Shown: one piece after another, positions 34,720 to 47,490 of the stretch
Layout: the number at the start of each line of letters is the position of its first letter
Position numbering within the stretch: position 1 is the stretch's first letter
Assembly: GCF_000283155.1 (NCBI RefSeq)
Contig: NW_004454195.1
Coordinates: 5,356,782-5,420,781, forward strand
Reading direction: 5' to 3'
DNA length: 64,000 nucleotides
From: Ceratotherium simum simum
Lineage: Eukaryota; Chordata; Mammalia; Perissodactyla; Rhinocerotidae
Made by a program: the position numbers and the translations under genes
Notes under the pieces: model-generated
What the model saw: only the letters and a program-made list of their open reading frames with translations
What the model was told of the DNA's origin: nothing
Database searches by the model: none

Positions 34720-35612
34720 CTCAAACACTATACTAAAAGCTCCCATCTAAAACAACCCACCAACACGAAAAATGAATAAAACAAGTTTTCAAGACACTGA
34801 ACATCACACAGTGAAGGACAATGACCCCTGAGAGAGGGGATACAGATGAAGTGGGCCCTACAACTGACCCAGCTTACTGCCTTGACAGAGTTTTCAGTCT
34901 GAGTTGTAGGTGACCAAAACAGTCCAGAGGACTCAATGTTGAGAAGACAAGAGTTAAGAGTTTGGGGAAACCAAGGACAGAGTACCAGACAGAGTACCAG
35001 AGAGAAGAGAGCTACACAGCAAGAGAATTCCAGAGATCTACAGAAAGTGCTCTTCAAATACTCAGCTCTGAGTATTGATCAGTGCATACATGCGAGGAAA
35101 ATTCTTTCCCAAAGTTAGGGAAAGAATGACCTCACTAACAGTGCCCAGAGCTCACTCAGGGCTGGGAATAATGCCCATTCTCTCCAGCCAGATGGGAAAA
35201 CTTCACGATTCATGGGACACTGGGTAGAGTACACAGAAGGGTCTTGCCTTAATAGCAGCCTTTGACTGAGCATGGCTCCAGTCATGCTCAAAAAGATCAA
35301 ACTGTTTCCAAGTAATTTAACTGCATCCCAGAACAAAGCTCAAGAAAATTTGTAGGTATACAAATATATCCAGCATCCGACAAGGTAAAATTTAAAATGT
35401 CTAGCATCCAATCAAAAATTACCAGGCACACAAAAACTAAGGAAAATAAAATCCCATAATGAGGAGAAAAATCAGTAAACCAAAACTGACCCAGAATTAA
35501 CACAGATGTTAGAATTAGCAGACAAAATACATTACCAAGTTATTATAACTACATTACATATGTTCAAAAAAAAAAAAAAAGACCCAATTGAAGCTCTAGA
35601 GATTAAACTATC
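34720..35612 (+). mobile_element. HAL1/L1 5' or ORF1-region fragment
   Basis: GTTTCCAAGTAATTTAACTG, ACAAAGCTCAAGAAAATTTG, CTAGCATCCAATCAAAAATTACC and GACCCAATTGAAGCTCTAGAG resemble the ORF1 region of HAL1/L1MC-type elements on the plus strand. The sequence then stops where the ERV-L begins. Confidence 0.62.
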
Positions 35613-37640
35613 TCAGCTGCTCTGGATTCTTCACCCAGCGGAGTGACCCAAACCTTCATTCTTGAAAGATCTGAGGCATTAATCATTCCGCCCTTTTTTA
35701 GCTCATGTAGTTTTCCATTAACCTTTAACTGGGAATGGAAGTATTAAGAAGTACCCTAGAAAACCCCCTTGATTCCAGATTTCATCTCCTTTACTCCATT
35801 ATATAACAGTAACCCAATCTTCCCTTTGGTAATCAGGATCAATCACTGCAGTGAGTAAATCAGCCTCTTTTTTTCCCTGTTGGTTCAGTGGCATAAGGAC
35901 CCCAAAATGGCCAAGTGGCAGCCTCATCTTCCAATTCAACGGAGCCAATGTTGTGTCCCCTAGTGGAAACACTCTCCCCATGGGGACTAAGATCTCCAAA
36001 TCAGCAAAGCTCAGTATTCCCAGAACAGGCAGGATAAGTTCTGCAAGTGGGTTGTTAGGTGTAACAGTGAGAAAAGCCACTCTCACTTCCAACCCTTGAT
36101 TCCCAGAGCCACGAATTCTGACTATGGGAGAGATGGCACCACATAATTCCAAGTATATAGTGCATCCTGTAAAAGAGAACCCCAGTCTTCTTATGGTATT
36201 GTCTCTCAACTGGTGCTGTAATGGAGTATTCAGTAAGCCATTCTACCTTTCAGTTAGGCCAGCTAAATTCAGGTAATGAGGTATGTGGCAAGATCAATTA
36301 ATTCCAAGGGCATGAGCCCATTCTACACCTTCTTTGTTGTGGAATGAATTTCCTGATCAGAAGCAATGTAATACAGAATGCCATGACAGTGGATCAAGCA
36401 TTCTGTGAATCCACAGATGGTGGTTCTGGCAGAAGCATTATAGGTAGAGAAAGCAAATTCATATGCAGAATATGTGGCTATTCCAGTGAGGATCCATCTT
36501 TGCCCTCTCCATGACAGAAGAGGTCCAGTGTAATCAATCACCAGCAGACGGCTGGCTGGTTCCCTTGGAGAATGGTACCACATCAGGGACTCAGTGTTGG
36601 ACTCTGCTGTTGGCAGATTAGACACTCAGCAACAGCATTAGCCAGGTCAATCCTGTTAAGAGAAAGTTCACACTGTTGAACCATGAACCCCCCAGCCCTA
36701 CCAACACAGCCACTTTTTTATGGGCCCATTGAGCAAGCCCTAGGGTGGCTAAAGAAAAAAGCTCACTGACATCCACAGAGAACATCGTTTTGTCTACCTC
36801 ATTATTAAGAGTCTCCTTTGCAGTAGATGCCCTTTGGTGTGCATTCACAAGGGACACAATCCTCACAGTCTGTGGATTTACGAGTGGTCCATCCACACCC
36901 CTCTTCCCTAGACTTCCTTGCCACCCATCTTCAGATCTTGTTCCTTCCAAGTCCCTAAACATCCAGACAAAACATTAGCAACTGCCCATTAATCAATGTA
37001 GATCTTTATCTCTAGTCATCTCCCACTCCAAACGTAGTAAGCGACAAAATATACCATTCAAAGTTCTGCCCACTGGAAGGATTTTCCTCCACCATTGTCA
37101 TTCATGGTCAGTCTTCGGTGGGGCTTTAGTGCTACAGTGCCTGCTTTTGAGTGGTACTAGCATATCATGCAGACTCATTTGTAAACCAGGCTCAAGTTTT
37201 TTTCTTCTTTGCTCAACTGGTCATAAAGAACTCCTAGGAGGCCATAGGCATGGACTGAAGGAGAGGAAGCACTGAAACAGAAGTTGGCATCAAAGGCATC
37301 TGAGCCACCTGCTCATATAACCTACTCATACCCTCCAGACCTGCCCAAGTTTGGTCTGTTATATACCATGTCCATCTGATAACAGATTGCTGCTGTTCAT
37401 TTCCAATCTATGGCTAAATAAGTCAGACAATACCCAATTCATGATGGGACGCTCAGGCCACACGGTCACCTGATATCTCACGATTAGGTATTCAGTTTCT
37501 AGCAAGGCCCAATACAAGCCAGGAGCTGTTTCTTAAAAGAAGAATCACTATATACAGAAGAGGGCATAGATTTGCCCCAAAATCCTTGAGTTCTGCACTG
37601 TGATTCTCTTACTGGTGCTTGCTGAAGGCAAATAATAGGG
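35613..37640 (-). mobile_element. ERV-L class III retroviral pol remnant (RT/RNase H, integrase, dUTPase)
   Basis: Read on the minus strand, domains appear in ERV-L order. Broken RT/RNase H sequence lies at about 37000-37630, and the RNase H end with VNAHQ is near 36840. A decayed integrase zinc-binding region follows, and then the integrase core at 36323-36625 shows DYTGP and SDQ. Its two aspartates are 59 residues apart, as in the DDE family, with the third acid beyond a frame break. The C-terminal part is near 36150-36300. A dUTPase-like stretch at about 35815-35980 holds VIDPDY. Integrase followed by dUTPase at the end of pol is the ERV-L arrangement. Frames are separated by shifts and stops. 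No LTR, gag or envelope was recognised, so it is an inactive fragment. It lies sense to CDKAL1. Confidence 0.88.
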
Positions 37641-37644
37641 AGAA

Positions 37645-38485
37645 AAAGGAAAAAAAAGGAGGGGAAAAAAATCAGAGAACACAACCTTTGCTCACAATAT
37701 CCTCCTTGTTTCCAATCTCAATAGGAAAAAGTGGATGCCACTCCCTAAATTCACACCCCTCTGAGATTTAATCAGTACAATAGGACTATCGTCCCAATCA
37801 GTAAAGGAGACCCAGAGAAAAGATTACCAGTGAGTTTTTTTCCTTGCCTTGAGAAACTGGATGGGTCCATTTTCTTCAGATTAGAAAAGAATACAATAAA
37901 CATGGTTAAAAGGAATTAGAGGCCAAGATGAGTAAGAAGAATCAAGTGCCTCACTGCTCTAAATCCAGCCAGGTAATTGATATCCCAGGGTAATGAGAGA
38001 ACAAGCAGGTGAGGCTGCTAAATCTATCAGTAATCACTGAGGAATCACGGAGAAAGAAGGAAGTATGGAAAGACAAGAGTTAGGCGAGTATTCCAACTTT
38101 CCAAGCTAAGGTAAATTGGGTAACTTGTTCACTTGCCATCAATACTCAAAAGATTGTTATTATACCATTTTAAAAATGGTTTAAAACCACTTCACAAAGA
38201 AATCATTAACCAGTGGGGAAAAGTCTGAAATCCTGAGGACCAAATAACGGCAAGCTAACCTCATTCCTTCCTAAGGGTTGGTAGACGTTCCTGAAAGAAC
38301 TACCACATGAAGGGGTCTACACTCTTGCAAGCTAGAGTGAGATCCAACTAGCTAACTGCATATTGTAAATGAAAAGAAAAAATTTTTTTAAAAGAAGAAA
38401 ATAGTTAAAATCCAGTGGTCACTGGATATTAGACCTGAAAAGAGCTTTGGATTTATTCAAAGGCCTTCCCTTATACGCTGACATA
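37645..38485. other. Intron segment without a named gene or repeat
   Basis: No recognised exon. It could be further decayed retroviral sequence, but I cannot show that. Confidence 0.38.
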
Positions 38486-38489
38486 CAAT

Positions 38490-38735
38490 GGGAAGCAGAA
38501 CAGGATATGACAGGAGTTCAAATCTGTGCTCTCACACTCAGTAGGTATGTATCTTTAGCAAATTATCTCATCTCTTTAAGAATTAGCTTTTGCATCCACA
38601 AAATAGTTTAATAGTGCTATCTACCTCATAGATCTCTTTTGAGGATTACCTGTAAGTTCATGTAGAGCTCTTTACACAGTACTTCTTACATAGCAAGCCC
38701 TCAATGTTACATTAGCTACTATCATCCGACTGTCA
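38490..38735 (+). mobile_element. MIR SINE
   Basis: GACAGGAGTTCAAATCTGTG, CAGTAGGTATGTATC, TGTAGAGCTCTTTACACAG and ATAGCAAGCCCTCAATG follow MIR. Confidence 0.8.
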
Positions 38736-38859
38736 GTAGCCCTGGTCTTGAGCAGAACTGCGAAATAAACTTTTGCATTAGGTCTTCTTATCTCCTTTCT
38801 CAATCATACTTAACCATCTGGTAACCCAATAATAATTCTGTATAACCAGTAAACTTGGA

Positions 38860-39005
38860 AGGCGAATAGTGCAGAGAAAGGTGCTGGGCTGAATAAATAA
38901 GACCTGGATTCCAGGCTGCCACTAACTAATTCAATAACTTGGCACAAGTCCCCCATTCTCTATGGGCCTCAGTATTCTTAGCTATAAGACACGTTTGAGT
39001 TAAAT
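38860..39005 (+). mobile_element. MIR SINE fragment
   Basis: AGACCTGGATTCCAGGCTGCC, CAATAACTTGGCACAAGTC and GGGCCTCAGTATTC are MIR core and 3' part. Confidence 0.78.
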
Positions 39006-39009
39006 GCTG

Positions 39010-42000
39010 TCAGGAGTTCTTTCCTCCATTACAATTCTACAATGCAATAACCACATATTAAATTTTTAAGTTTTATGTTATTATTATATCTGTGTTTGAA
39101 CTTCCAAGATTTTTGCTTATATCATCATCTTCATCCCCATCAACTACTAGCTCACTACCAGAGAAGAAGCTCTGAGAGCGCTGATACCCTCTTCTCCAAG
39201 GACAAATTTAAATCAATTCTGTTTATTTTTTTCCTTCCATTCATTAAACTCAAAACTTTCATCACCACTTAGCATTCTCCCTCCAAAAAAACTTTTGTTA
39301 AAACTTAATAAAACTTTGCTATCCTCCAACATTCATTTATCTAAAAGAAAAAATAAGAATCAAGATCTTTATTAAATGGACCCCGAGTAGTGCTACCCCT
39401 AAGTCATCAATGATATTGGATTAACCCACATCAACGCAAATTAAACAAGTTGCCACTATTTGCATTTAATTAGGTGTTTTTGCTCTTTCTCAGAGGCACT
39501 GAGCCTCTTATAATGATGTAGAAAGGATTCATCAATAACACTGATTTTCACAGTAATCTGACCTAAGTGTGGGCCAAGAGAGAGCAAGGCAGGAAGAAAA
39601 CTGAAGATTTAGCAATGCCATCCAAGGGAAATTGCCAGTTCCTTCAGGGGATCCAGGATCAATCTGACTAAGAACATGACTTTTTATCATTCAGCACACC
39701 ACAGAATTTGGGAACAAAACAACATGCCAGGTTTCAAAGTCGTGCCTCATTTTATATAGCACACATCCTAATCTAATATTGTACATAAAGTGGATGTTAC
39801 AAATCTAATACTTTAAACACACTAATGGGTGCTTGCAGCCAGAAATAATATTTTATAAATACTGTTACAAAATATTTTATATATATATATATTCATCTAG
39901 GTTTTTTGTACATCATTAGATTTGCTCAAGGCAATCACAACTTTATAAATAAAAGTAAACATCTTGAGTATTATTTAATTACCATCTTATTAAAAACTTA
40001 TTTAAAAGGCACAGAGACTACTCATATGATAAAAGGAGAAAAATTTTAACAGAAGTTGTATTATTTAAGGACTGATGTCTGTTCAGTCACCACCTCAAAA
40101 GTAGCATCATCCTGAGGTCCTACAAAGAGTAATGACTTCAGTGAAATTGATAGAATCAAATAGTTCAAATACAGAGGCCTATTCAATGGTCTAACACCCT
40201 TACCAATATATTTACAGCAGATTTAACCACAGATGGAGAAGGGTAAAATAAGAGCTGTGATTTTCCTCTACCTTTGCAAATGTGAGGTAATCACTGCTCT
40301 AAGAACTAAGCAACCTTCGTAAATAGGAATTTCATCTGAAAAGGAAATTTATATCAATTCACTGCGCCCAGTAAACCATTATACATGCAGACACACACAC
40401 AATATTTAATTTAAAAAAATCACCTTCTCCAAATAACAAATTAAAAAAAAAAGACCAAATGATTGAGAAGTTATCAGTTAAGGCCAGAAATCAAGCCTAC
40501 AATAAAGCAAAAGCCAACATAAAGTGAATAAAATTAGTGTATTTCTTTCAAAATTATAAAACATCACAAGCCACAGCACTCCTCCTGATTGGCCTATTAA
40601 GAACAAGATTCATATAGAGGATTTAATACAGCACAGCTGCTAGGATTTGAAACATGCTATCCACTATTTCCAGTATGAAAAGGCAAACTGTCAGACATGT
40701 TTCTGACATTCTGACATGATACCACAGCTAATTTCTAGAAAAGATTATCAGTATTCCAAATGTGCTTAGATTAGTTTTTCATCATGACAGAGTCGCACAT
40801 GCTACAGAAGGAACTGAGTTAACATTTTGCTCACTATACCTTAAGCTATCAAGACGACCAATTTTATGCAAATTTTCATCAACTGTAAATGGAGCTGGGT
40901 TAATAATCATAGGTCTAGATTCAATATGCAAATTAGATTTTAATACCTAAGACAGAGTTATCCTGAGAACGTTGCCTGTCACAGCACCTTTTTATTTGGT
41001 ACACACTATAATCTTTCATATGCATAGCATTTGAACTCAACAATATACAAAGCTAAATGAGCCAAGTCATTATGCAAATTTTACCAAAAACTCCTTTGAG
41101 AAACACAAATAAAAAATACAGGTGGTAATATTTGTATAAAGCACCCAGTGTTTGCATGAATGAGTAAGTTTGCATAGGATGGGTCAAACAGAAACAGCCC
41201 CAGAAAGGGCAGGTCTTCTCCAGGAACTCTCTAATCTGAAGATGAAGCAAACATGTACACTCAACCTGAAATAATGGGGGTGCGGGGGGGATAAACATAA
41301 TTGAATGAACTGATTTCCAAGTATAAAAATATCGTGACTTTGTTCTCTCCAAGTTATTATCTAACACATTATCTATTACCTTATATCTCTAGATTTCTAC
41401 TTTCTTAACTGTGATGTATTTGTATTTGTTTGCATTTTTATAAACTATGGAAGGATACACAAGAACCTAATAAATGTTTTTACCTAGAGAGGATATAAGA
41501 ATTGAGCAAATAAGGAATTCAGACAGGAACAAACTTTTGCCTATAAATCTTTTTATATCTTAGGTATTTTAAACCATGTGACGATATAACCCATTCCAAA
41601 GATTAAATTAACAAAAATGTAAATAAAACGATGTGACAATACATCACAGTAGCAGTAAATACTTTTTATTAACTGCAGAGGTTAAAGGTGGAATTTAAAA
41701 TTCCAACAAACGGCAATTAAATCCGGATAGACTACAAAGCATTAAAGATATATTATAATTATAGTTTTATAACAAAAAAAAACTCAGTAAGTTCTTTTGT
41801 TATATACAAAAACCCCAGAGAATGAAAGTAGAAATGTCAACGGTTAAGTGTATGAAAAACGTCTCCTTTCATCTTCCTGAGGCAGCAATCTTATAGCAGG
41901 TAGTAAATCTATTTTAATTACCTTTATTCTCAATGTTAAAAACTAATTAATTATTAAGAGTTGATAAAATTAGCTATTTGAATTGTTTAATTTGATTCTA

Positions 42001-42895
42001 GTTTCATCTGTATACTTTAAGGAAACAATAGACATTTCTCAGTAGGCCACCATTTACGAATTTAAAACATGTCTATGCTCATGACAGGAGGTCATGTCAT
42101 TAATGACTTGCTTTAGCAAGATGTGTCAAGACACGCAGCACACGCCATACTTAATGTAAAAGTTCAAATGTATTCTCTCTTCAAAAATGGCTGTAACCTA
42201 TTTTTCAGTCATCACTATAGAGCCCTCAAAATCAATATTAAGCTCAGTAAGCTGAGCTTTCAGTTTAGAAACAATTTTGCCTTCTGGGGAAAAGAAAATC
42301 AGTAAGTGACATTAGCAAAAGAAAATTCTGATGCTAAACTAGCCCACACCAAAGCCTTCCCTAGATTCCAAATTACTCCAAAGCTTTTTGTAACTACAAC
42401 CATTATAAATACAAAAATTTAAGAAAATGCCACTTCATCTTCTAACAGTGCCTCTGAAACTCATTTAATCCTTCAGTGCCTTTACAACTTTATGTGGCCT
42501 CCATGCCAACACTTTAAAATAAAAGGTCTGCAATTCATATTATAGGCACGACAGTGTCTGCACCATAACTCCAGCCACCATAACAACCTCACAACAGATA
42601 TTAATGGACAGAGAGGTGGTAATAATAGATAGCAGATAAAGGAGGAAAAAAATATTGGCTCAGCATTCACATCCTTTTTTAAACACTCACTGGTGGAACC
42701 TTAAGGATCCCCATCATGTTTCTCTCACAGCCTACAATTAAGAGACATTTATTTCAATTGTGTCTAAAGCCCTGAATCCCAAAAGTATTCCTCCTTTTAG
42801 AAACTCCCTAGATATCCATTTAGCAGGATACAGTTATACATTACAACAGACTGAGGAAAAAGGAAAACGGATATCAGGCTGGGTTTTATAAAAAC
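39010..42895. other. Repeat-poor intron block
   Basis: Almost 4 kb without a repeat I can name, apart from a short (TA)n at 39879-39892. Such quiet blocks in CDKAL1 introns can hold conserved non-coding elements. An octamer cluster lies at 40866-41079. No exon was recognised. Confidence 0.45.
40866..41079 (+). promoter_or_regulatory. Cluster of three POU octamer motifs (candidate enhancer)
   Basis: ATGCAAAT occurs exactly at 40866-40873, 40926-40933 and 41072-41079, all on the plus strand, in a repeat-free AT-rich block. The octamer is the consensus for OCT/POU homeodomain proteins. The spacing between the first two is 60 bases. Function is inference. Confidence 0.4.
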
Positions 42896-42899
42896 TACA

Positions 42900-43105
42900 G
42901 CTACTATTAATAAAATTATGGTACCCCTACTCTGCCCCAGTAGATCATTTACATATCCCATCTCTAAGCCTCATGATGACTTTATTAGGTACAACATAAT
43001 ATAATCTTCATTTTAAAGATAAAAAATCAGGCACAAAGTAAAGCTGGGAGAGTCACATAATTATTAAATGACAAAGCAAGAATTCAAACACAGATCTATC
43101 TGTTG
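42900..43105 (-). mobile_element. MIR SINE
   Basis: TAAGCCTCATGATGACTTTATTAGG, TCTTCATTTTAAAGATAAAAAATCAGG, AAAGCTGGGAGAGTCACA and the GCAAGAATTCAAACACAG end are a worn reverse-complement MIR. Confidence 0.78.
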
Positions 43106-43164
43106 ATAGTAATAAGAACAACAAGAATAATACAATAATAGTACAGTAGTAGCAGCCCCCTACT

Positions 43165-43400
43165 ACTATTGTATTGAGTGTTCCTTCTCAATACACTTCT
43201 AAGCACTTCTAAGTGTCTTAAATATTTTAATTTAAATTTATTTATTATTCATAACAACCATATAGAATAGGTACTATTATCGTACTTTACAGATGAGAAA
43301 ACTAGGTACAGAGAGGTTAAACAACTTACTCAAGGTCAGACAGCAAGTAAGTAATGAAGTGGCTCTTGGACTTACTCAGCCTGGTGCCATCACACACATT
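43165..43400 (-). mobile_element. MIR SINE
   Basis: GAGTGTTCCTTCTC, CATAACAACCATATAGAATAGG, CTTTACAGATGAGAAAACTAGG, CAGAGAGGTTAAACAACTTACTC and AAGGTCAGACAGCAAG are clear MIR. Confidence 0.9.
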
Positions 43401-43404
43401 CTTA

Positions 43405-44925
43405 CCTGCTTTCCTATATTCTCTCTCTAACGCCTAAAATAAAGCAATGCAATTCTACAGTCAATGAATAACCCTGCAAAACTTTAAAACATAAATGTGG
43501 ACTTCATTCTTAATATTTCATTGAAATAAGAGAAAACCTACCTAACAAAATAATTAAGGAAGTATTTTCTGTGGTATATTCTTTTTCTGAAATTCAACCT
43601 CACTGATGTGAATTAGGAGGCCCTCTACTTTCCTAAGGAACTGATAGGAAGTAATGAATAATTTTCTAATCAAACAAGAAGCATTATAGGATCCTGGAAT
43701 GTTCCATGAGAATATCCACCAAAGGAAACTCAAGAAACAATAATTACTAATCACAAAATTAGAGAAACAAAAACTCTTACAAAGTTAAGCCTTCCAATTT
43801 CATCGGCTTTCAGTAAAAGTATAGATTACATCAAAAATCAAATAGGAAGCAATTAGAAACTATTTCTACTTGAAGTGTGCAATGTGTGTGTGTGTGTATA
43901 ATATTAAGTATAAAGGAGAAAACAGAAGTAAACCCATCACTGAAGTAAAAGCCCAACACAAATATGCAAGATATTAGGATACATGTAATTTAATAGGTCT
44001 GATTTAATGCTATCTAGCCTGAACAGTCATAATATGTGAATCTGATAACAAAAGGCAAAGCAAATTTCTCAATGTAGCACAGTAGATATTCATAGACACA
44101 AAAAGACCACCAATAATTTCACACAGGGCTACCTGAACGAAAAAAATAACAAGATACCTTCTTTTTGTAACAAGATTTTTAATATTATTCCCTGGACCAA
44201 GGCTTTGATTCATGTAAAATCACAAAAGAAAACTCCATATTATAAGATTTCAAAATTTTCATTTCAAAACTTAAGAATATAATCCTATCCTATAAACTAA
44301 AAATGGACAGTAGCTAAATTAGACTCAAGACAGCTTGATTAATTTGAGCTTTCCAGTCTAGTCAAGGAACAGAACAGCTCATTCTTAGGACTATCCACAA
44401 CAGAAGCAGCAATTAAATGTAAAATAGAGGAAAATATTTTAAAAGTAGATCTCTTTCTATCCCAAGTAACTATCTTAGTAGAGAAGCAGAGTTTGAAAAC
44501 AATAAACAAAGTTCAATCAGAGTATAATTTTACTAATTTTGCCTCAGAACTTTTGAAAGACCGCCAAAGAAACCTAAGCAAAAAAGGAAGACAAGTTTTT
44601 TCCATAAAAAAACCCACCTCTGAGGCACTGAAAGTAGGAGTGCTTGAGGGGAAAAACCAAAATAGAAAGAAAACTTCAAAGAGATTCTGTACCCGAAGAT
44701 GCCTTATTCTTGACTGCCTCATCTCAGAGATTAAAGAAGATTTTTAAAGCTGTTCCATGGCCATAGAGATCAAACATTTATAAATGTTCATAATTTTACA
44801 AGTTCTAAATTCAAAGGTGGGCTCAAAGAAATGTAAGTAACATAGGCAGCCAGGAGGAAGGATGAATTTTCTTGGATGAGGAGGGGATGTACAAGGTAGC
44901 TTTGAAGAATATACTCTTTGGGTTT
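43405..44925. other. Intron segment without a named gene or repeat
   Basis: No exon or named repeat recognised; a (TG)n run lies at 43883-43898. An 84-codon lysine-rich frame at 44493-44747 has no splice context or known domain and is not called. Confidence 0.42.
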
Positions 44926-44938
44926 AGAAAAGACTGAG

Positions 44939-45152
44939 GGGGCGGCCCCATGGCTTGGCAGTTAAGTGGGCGCGCTCCGCTGCTGGCAGCCCGGGTTCGG
45001 ATCCCGGGCGCGCACCGAAGCACCGCCTCTCCGGCCATGCTGAGGCCACGTCCCACATACAGCAACTAGAAGGCTGTGCAACTATGACATACAACTATCT
45101 ACTGGGGCTTTGGGGGAAAAAATAAATAAATAAAATTAAAAAAAAAAAAAAA
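44939..45152 (+). mobile_element. ERE SINE, young-looking
   Basis: Head GGGCGGCCCCATGGCTTGGC, box B CGGGTTCGGATCCCGGG, CAGCAACTAGAAGG body, A-rich tail. AGAAAAGACTGAG is repeated exactly at 44926-44938 and 45153-45165. Confidence 0.97.
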
Positions 45153-45169
45153 AGAAAAGACTGAGTATT

Positions 45170-45740
45170 TTTGAAAAGCTCATTCATCATCCATAACACC
45201 TAAACGAAACACAACATCCTATGAAGAAGGGAATTCAGGCACAGCCTTAATTTATTTCTACTCGATTGTAACAAACATTAAGTTAATCAAGTATTCACAT
45301 GGTATCTATTCTGCAGCAATTCAAGATTAACATATAAACCTAGTTAGTACTTCTCTTTTAAAATGAAAATTTCAACAATTCAGATTTGTAATTTTTGAAA
45401 GATTGTAGAGGACTGAAGAATTTTACTGTCTCATCTTTCTAGAGAACTCCCATCCCATAAGGGAAAAAACGAAGGGAGGTAGAAAAAATAATTGATCCTT
45501 GTCAACCACAGCTTGGAGCAAATCAATGACTAAGAGGAATGGTCATATAGGTGCTGATAGAATCAAACAGACACATTTCTTTTAATATATTTTTTACATA
45601 TTAATCTCTTAATTATCAAATAATGAAATATGTCATTTAAGATGCTAAGAGAAATAAATCTGAACTTGAACTTTTCCTTATTTTACTCTATCTTCAATCA
45701 GTGGATACTACTATATTATCATATAAACTGAGTTCCCAGG
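45170..45740. other. Intron segment without a named gene or repeat
   Basis: Nothing recognised. Confidence 0.4.
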
Positions 45741-45744
45741 AAGA

Positions 45745-46060
45745 AGTGAGAGCATCTTATTAACCTTTGTATCACCAGGGCCCAACATAGTGCCCACCAC
45801 ATAGCAGAACTCAGATACTCATTTGTGTTGCCTAAATGTCAGCATTTTTTAAAACAAGGTAAAACTAAAATATAAATTAAGTCATGTAATTTTAACCTCT
45901 CTCCTAAAATTAGACAAATATTTATTCATTCTTTAAGGCCTAATTCAAACTTCATTGTCTATGAAGCTTTCCCAAGTCCTGAGGCTGAAGTCTTACTAAT
46001 TTCTTTGTAACTCTAAGTCTTCAATCATATGCCAACAAGAATATATCACCTTAACTCTAA
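45745..46060 (+). mobile_element. L2 3' UTR fragments
   Basis: ACCTTTGTATCACCAGGGCCC and ACATAGTGCCCACCACATAGC match the L2 end. From 45915, AAGGCCTAATTCAAACTTC and ATGAAGCTTTCCCAAGTCC match a more internal L2 UTR part, so these may be two pieces. Confidence 0.72.
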
Positions 46061-46539
46061 TTACTATTCATTAATTAAATACTTACTGAGTGCCTACTAC
46101 AGGCTGTTCTAGGCTCTGGGGCTACAACAAGATCACCACAGGAGGCCCCTGCTCTCACAGAACTTACGTTCTAGTGGGAAGAAACATCATGAACAAATAA
46201 AAACATCAGGTGGCGATCATTTCTCAAAGGAAATGAAGCTTAGAGATAAAGAGTGAGGGAAGGATACTATTTTACACACAGTGGTCAGGGAAAGATTCTC
46301 TGAGATAAGGTAACTTTGATCAAAGACCTGAAATGAGAGAACACAAGTGGATACCTGAAGGAAGAATATTCCAGGTAGAGGGAACAGCAAGTGTGAGCAC
46401 ATGTTTGGTATGTTCAAACAACAGCAAGAAAATTGAGGTGACAGTGGTAGTAGGAGATGAAGTCAGAGAAGTAATAGGGGTTCAGCTCATCTAACACCTC
46501 ACAAGTCAGGATAAAAACTCTGGCTTTCACTCATGTAGC

Positions 46540-46706
46540 TGTTTACATTTAAATTAATTAAAATTAAATGAAATTTCACATTCAGTTTCTCAGTCTCACT
46601 AACCAGATTTCAAGTGCTTAATAGCCACATATGGCCAATGGCTACCATATTAATGCAAAACAGAACATTTCCATCATTGCAGAAAGTTCTACTGGACAGC
46701 ATTGTG
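46540..46706. mobile_element. Non-autonomous hAT-Charlie-like element
   Basis: ATTTCAAGTGCTTAATAGCC, CACATATGGCCAATGGCTACC and CTACTGGACAGCATTG belong to a common MER-type hAT family (exact name not certain). It splits the L2. Confidence 0.7.
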
Positions 46707-47490
46707 AAATCTGAGAAGAGTGAAATAATCTGGCTTAGGTATTCAAAGAACCTCTGACTGCTATGCGGAAAACAGACTGTAGGGGGAAAAGCAGGGAGAT
46801 AAATCAGGCAACTATCATAATCTAGGCACCAAGATGATGCTGGCTTAGACCAAGGTGGTGGCCTCGATGGAGATGATAAAAAAATGGTACGACTCTGGAT
46901 ATGTCTTAAAGGTAGAACCAGTAGGATCTGCTGATAGATGCAATGTGGGATGTGAAAACACAAGTAGTTATCCTTGATTTAAGAATTTTTGGCCCAAACA
47001 ACTGAAAGGAGACAGATTTCTTTTACTGAATAGGAAGACTACGGAGGAGCAGATTTGGGGGGGCAAAAGGGGGGTGAAATGGGCAGTTTTAGACATGTAA
47101 AATAGACATGCCTATTAAAGATCCAAATTCAGATGATATATAAGCACAGAGTCCCGGGTTCAAAGGAGAGATTAGATTCGGAAACACAGATTTGGGAAGT
47201 ATCAGCATATAGAGTACTTAAAAGCTGTGGAACTCTACAAAATTCCATATGAGTATAGGTGGAGAAGTAAAACAAAGAAGTGCCTTGGGGGCACTCCAAC
47301 ATTTAGATACTATAATACTGAGGAGCAATCAGCTAAGCTGATTGAAGGAGCAGCCAGTGAAGTGGGAAGAGAACCAATAACCAAGAAAGAGTGGTGTCCA
47401 GGAAGCCCAGTGAAAGTATTTCAAGGAAAGAATGATCAGCTATGTCAAATGTTAACAGATAAAGACCATAAGGACTCAGAAGTTGCATTT

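Noticed and set aside
44493..44747. 84-codon lysine-rich frame that looks nuclear-protein-like
   Set aside because: AT-rich DNA favours Lys and Asn codons. There is no match I recognise and no gene context.
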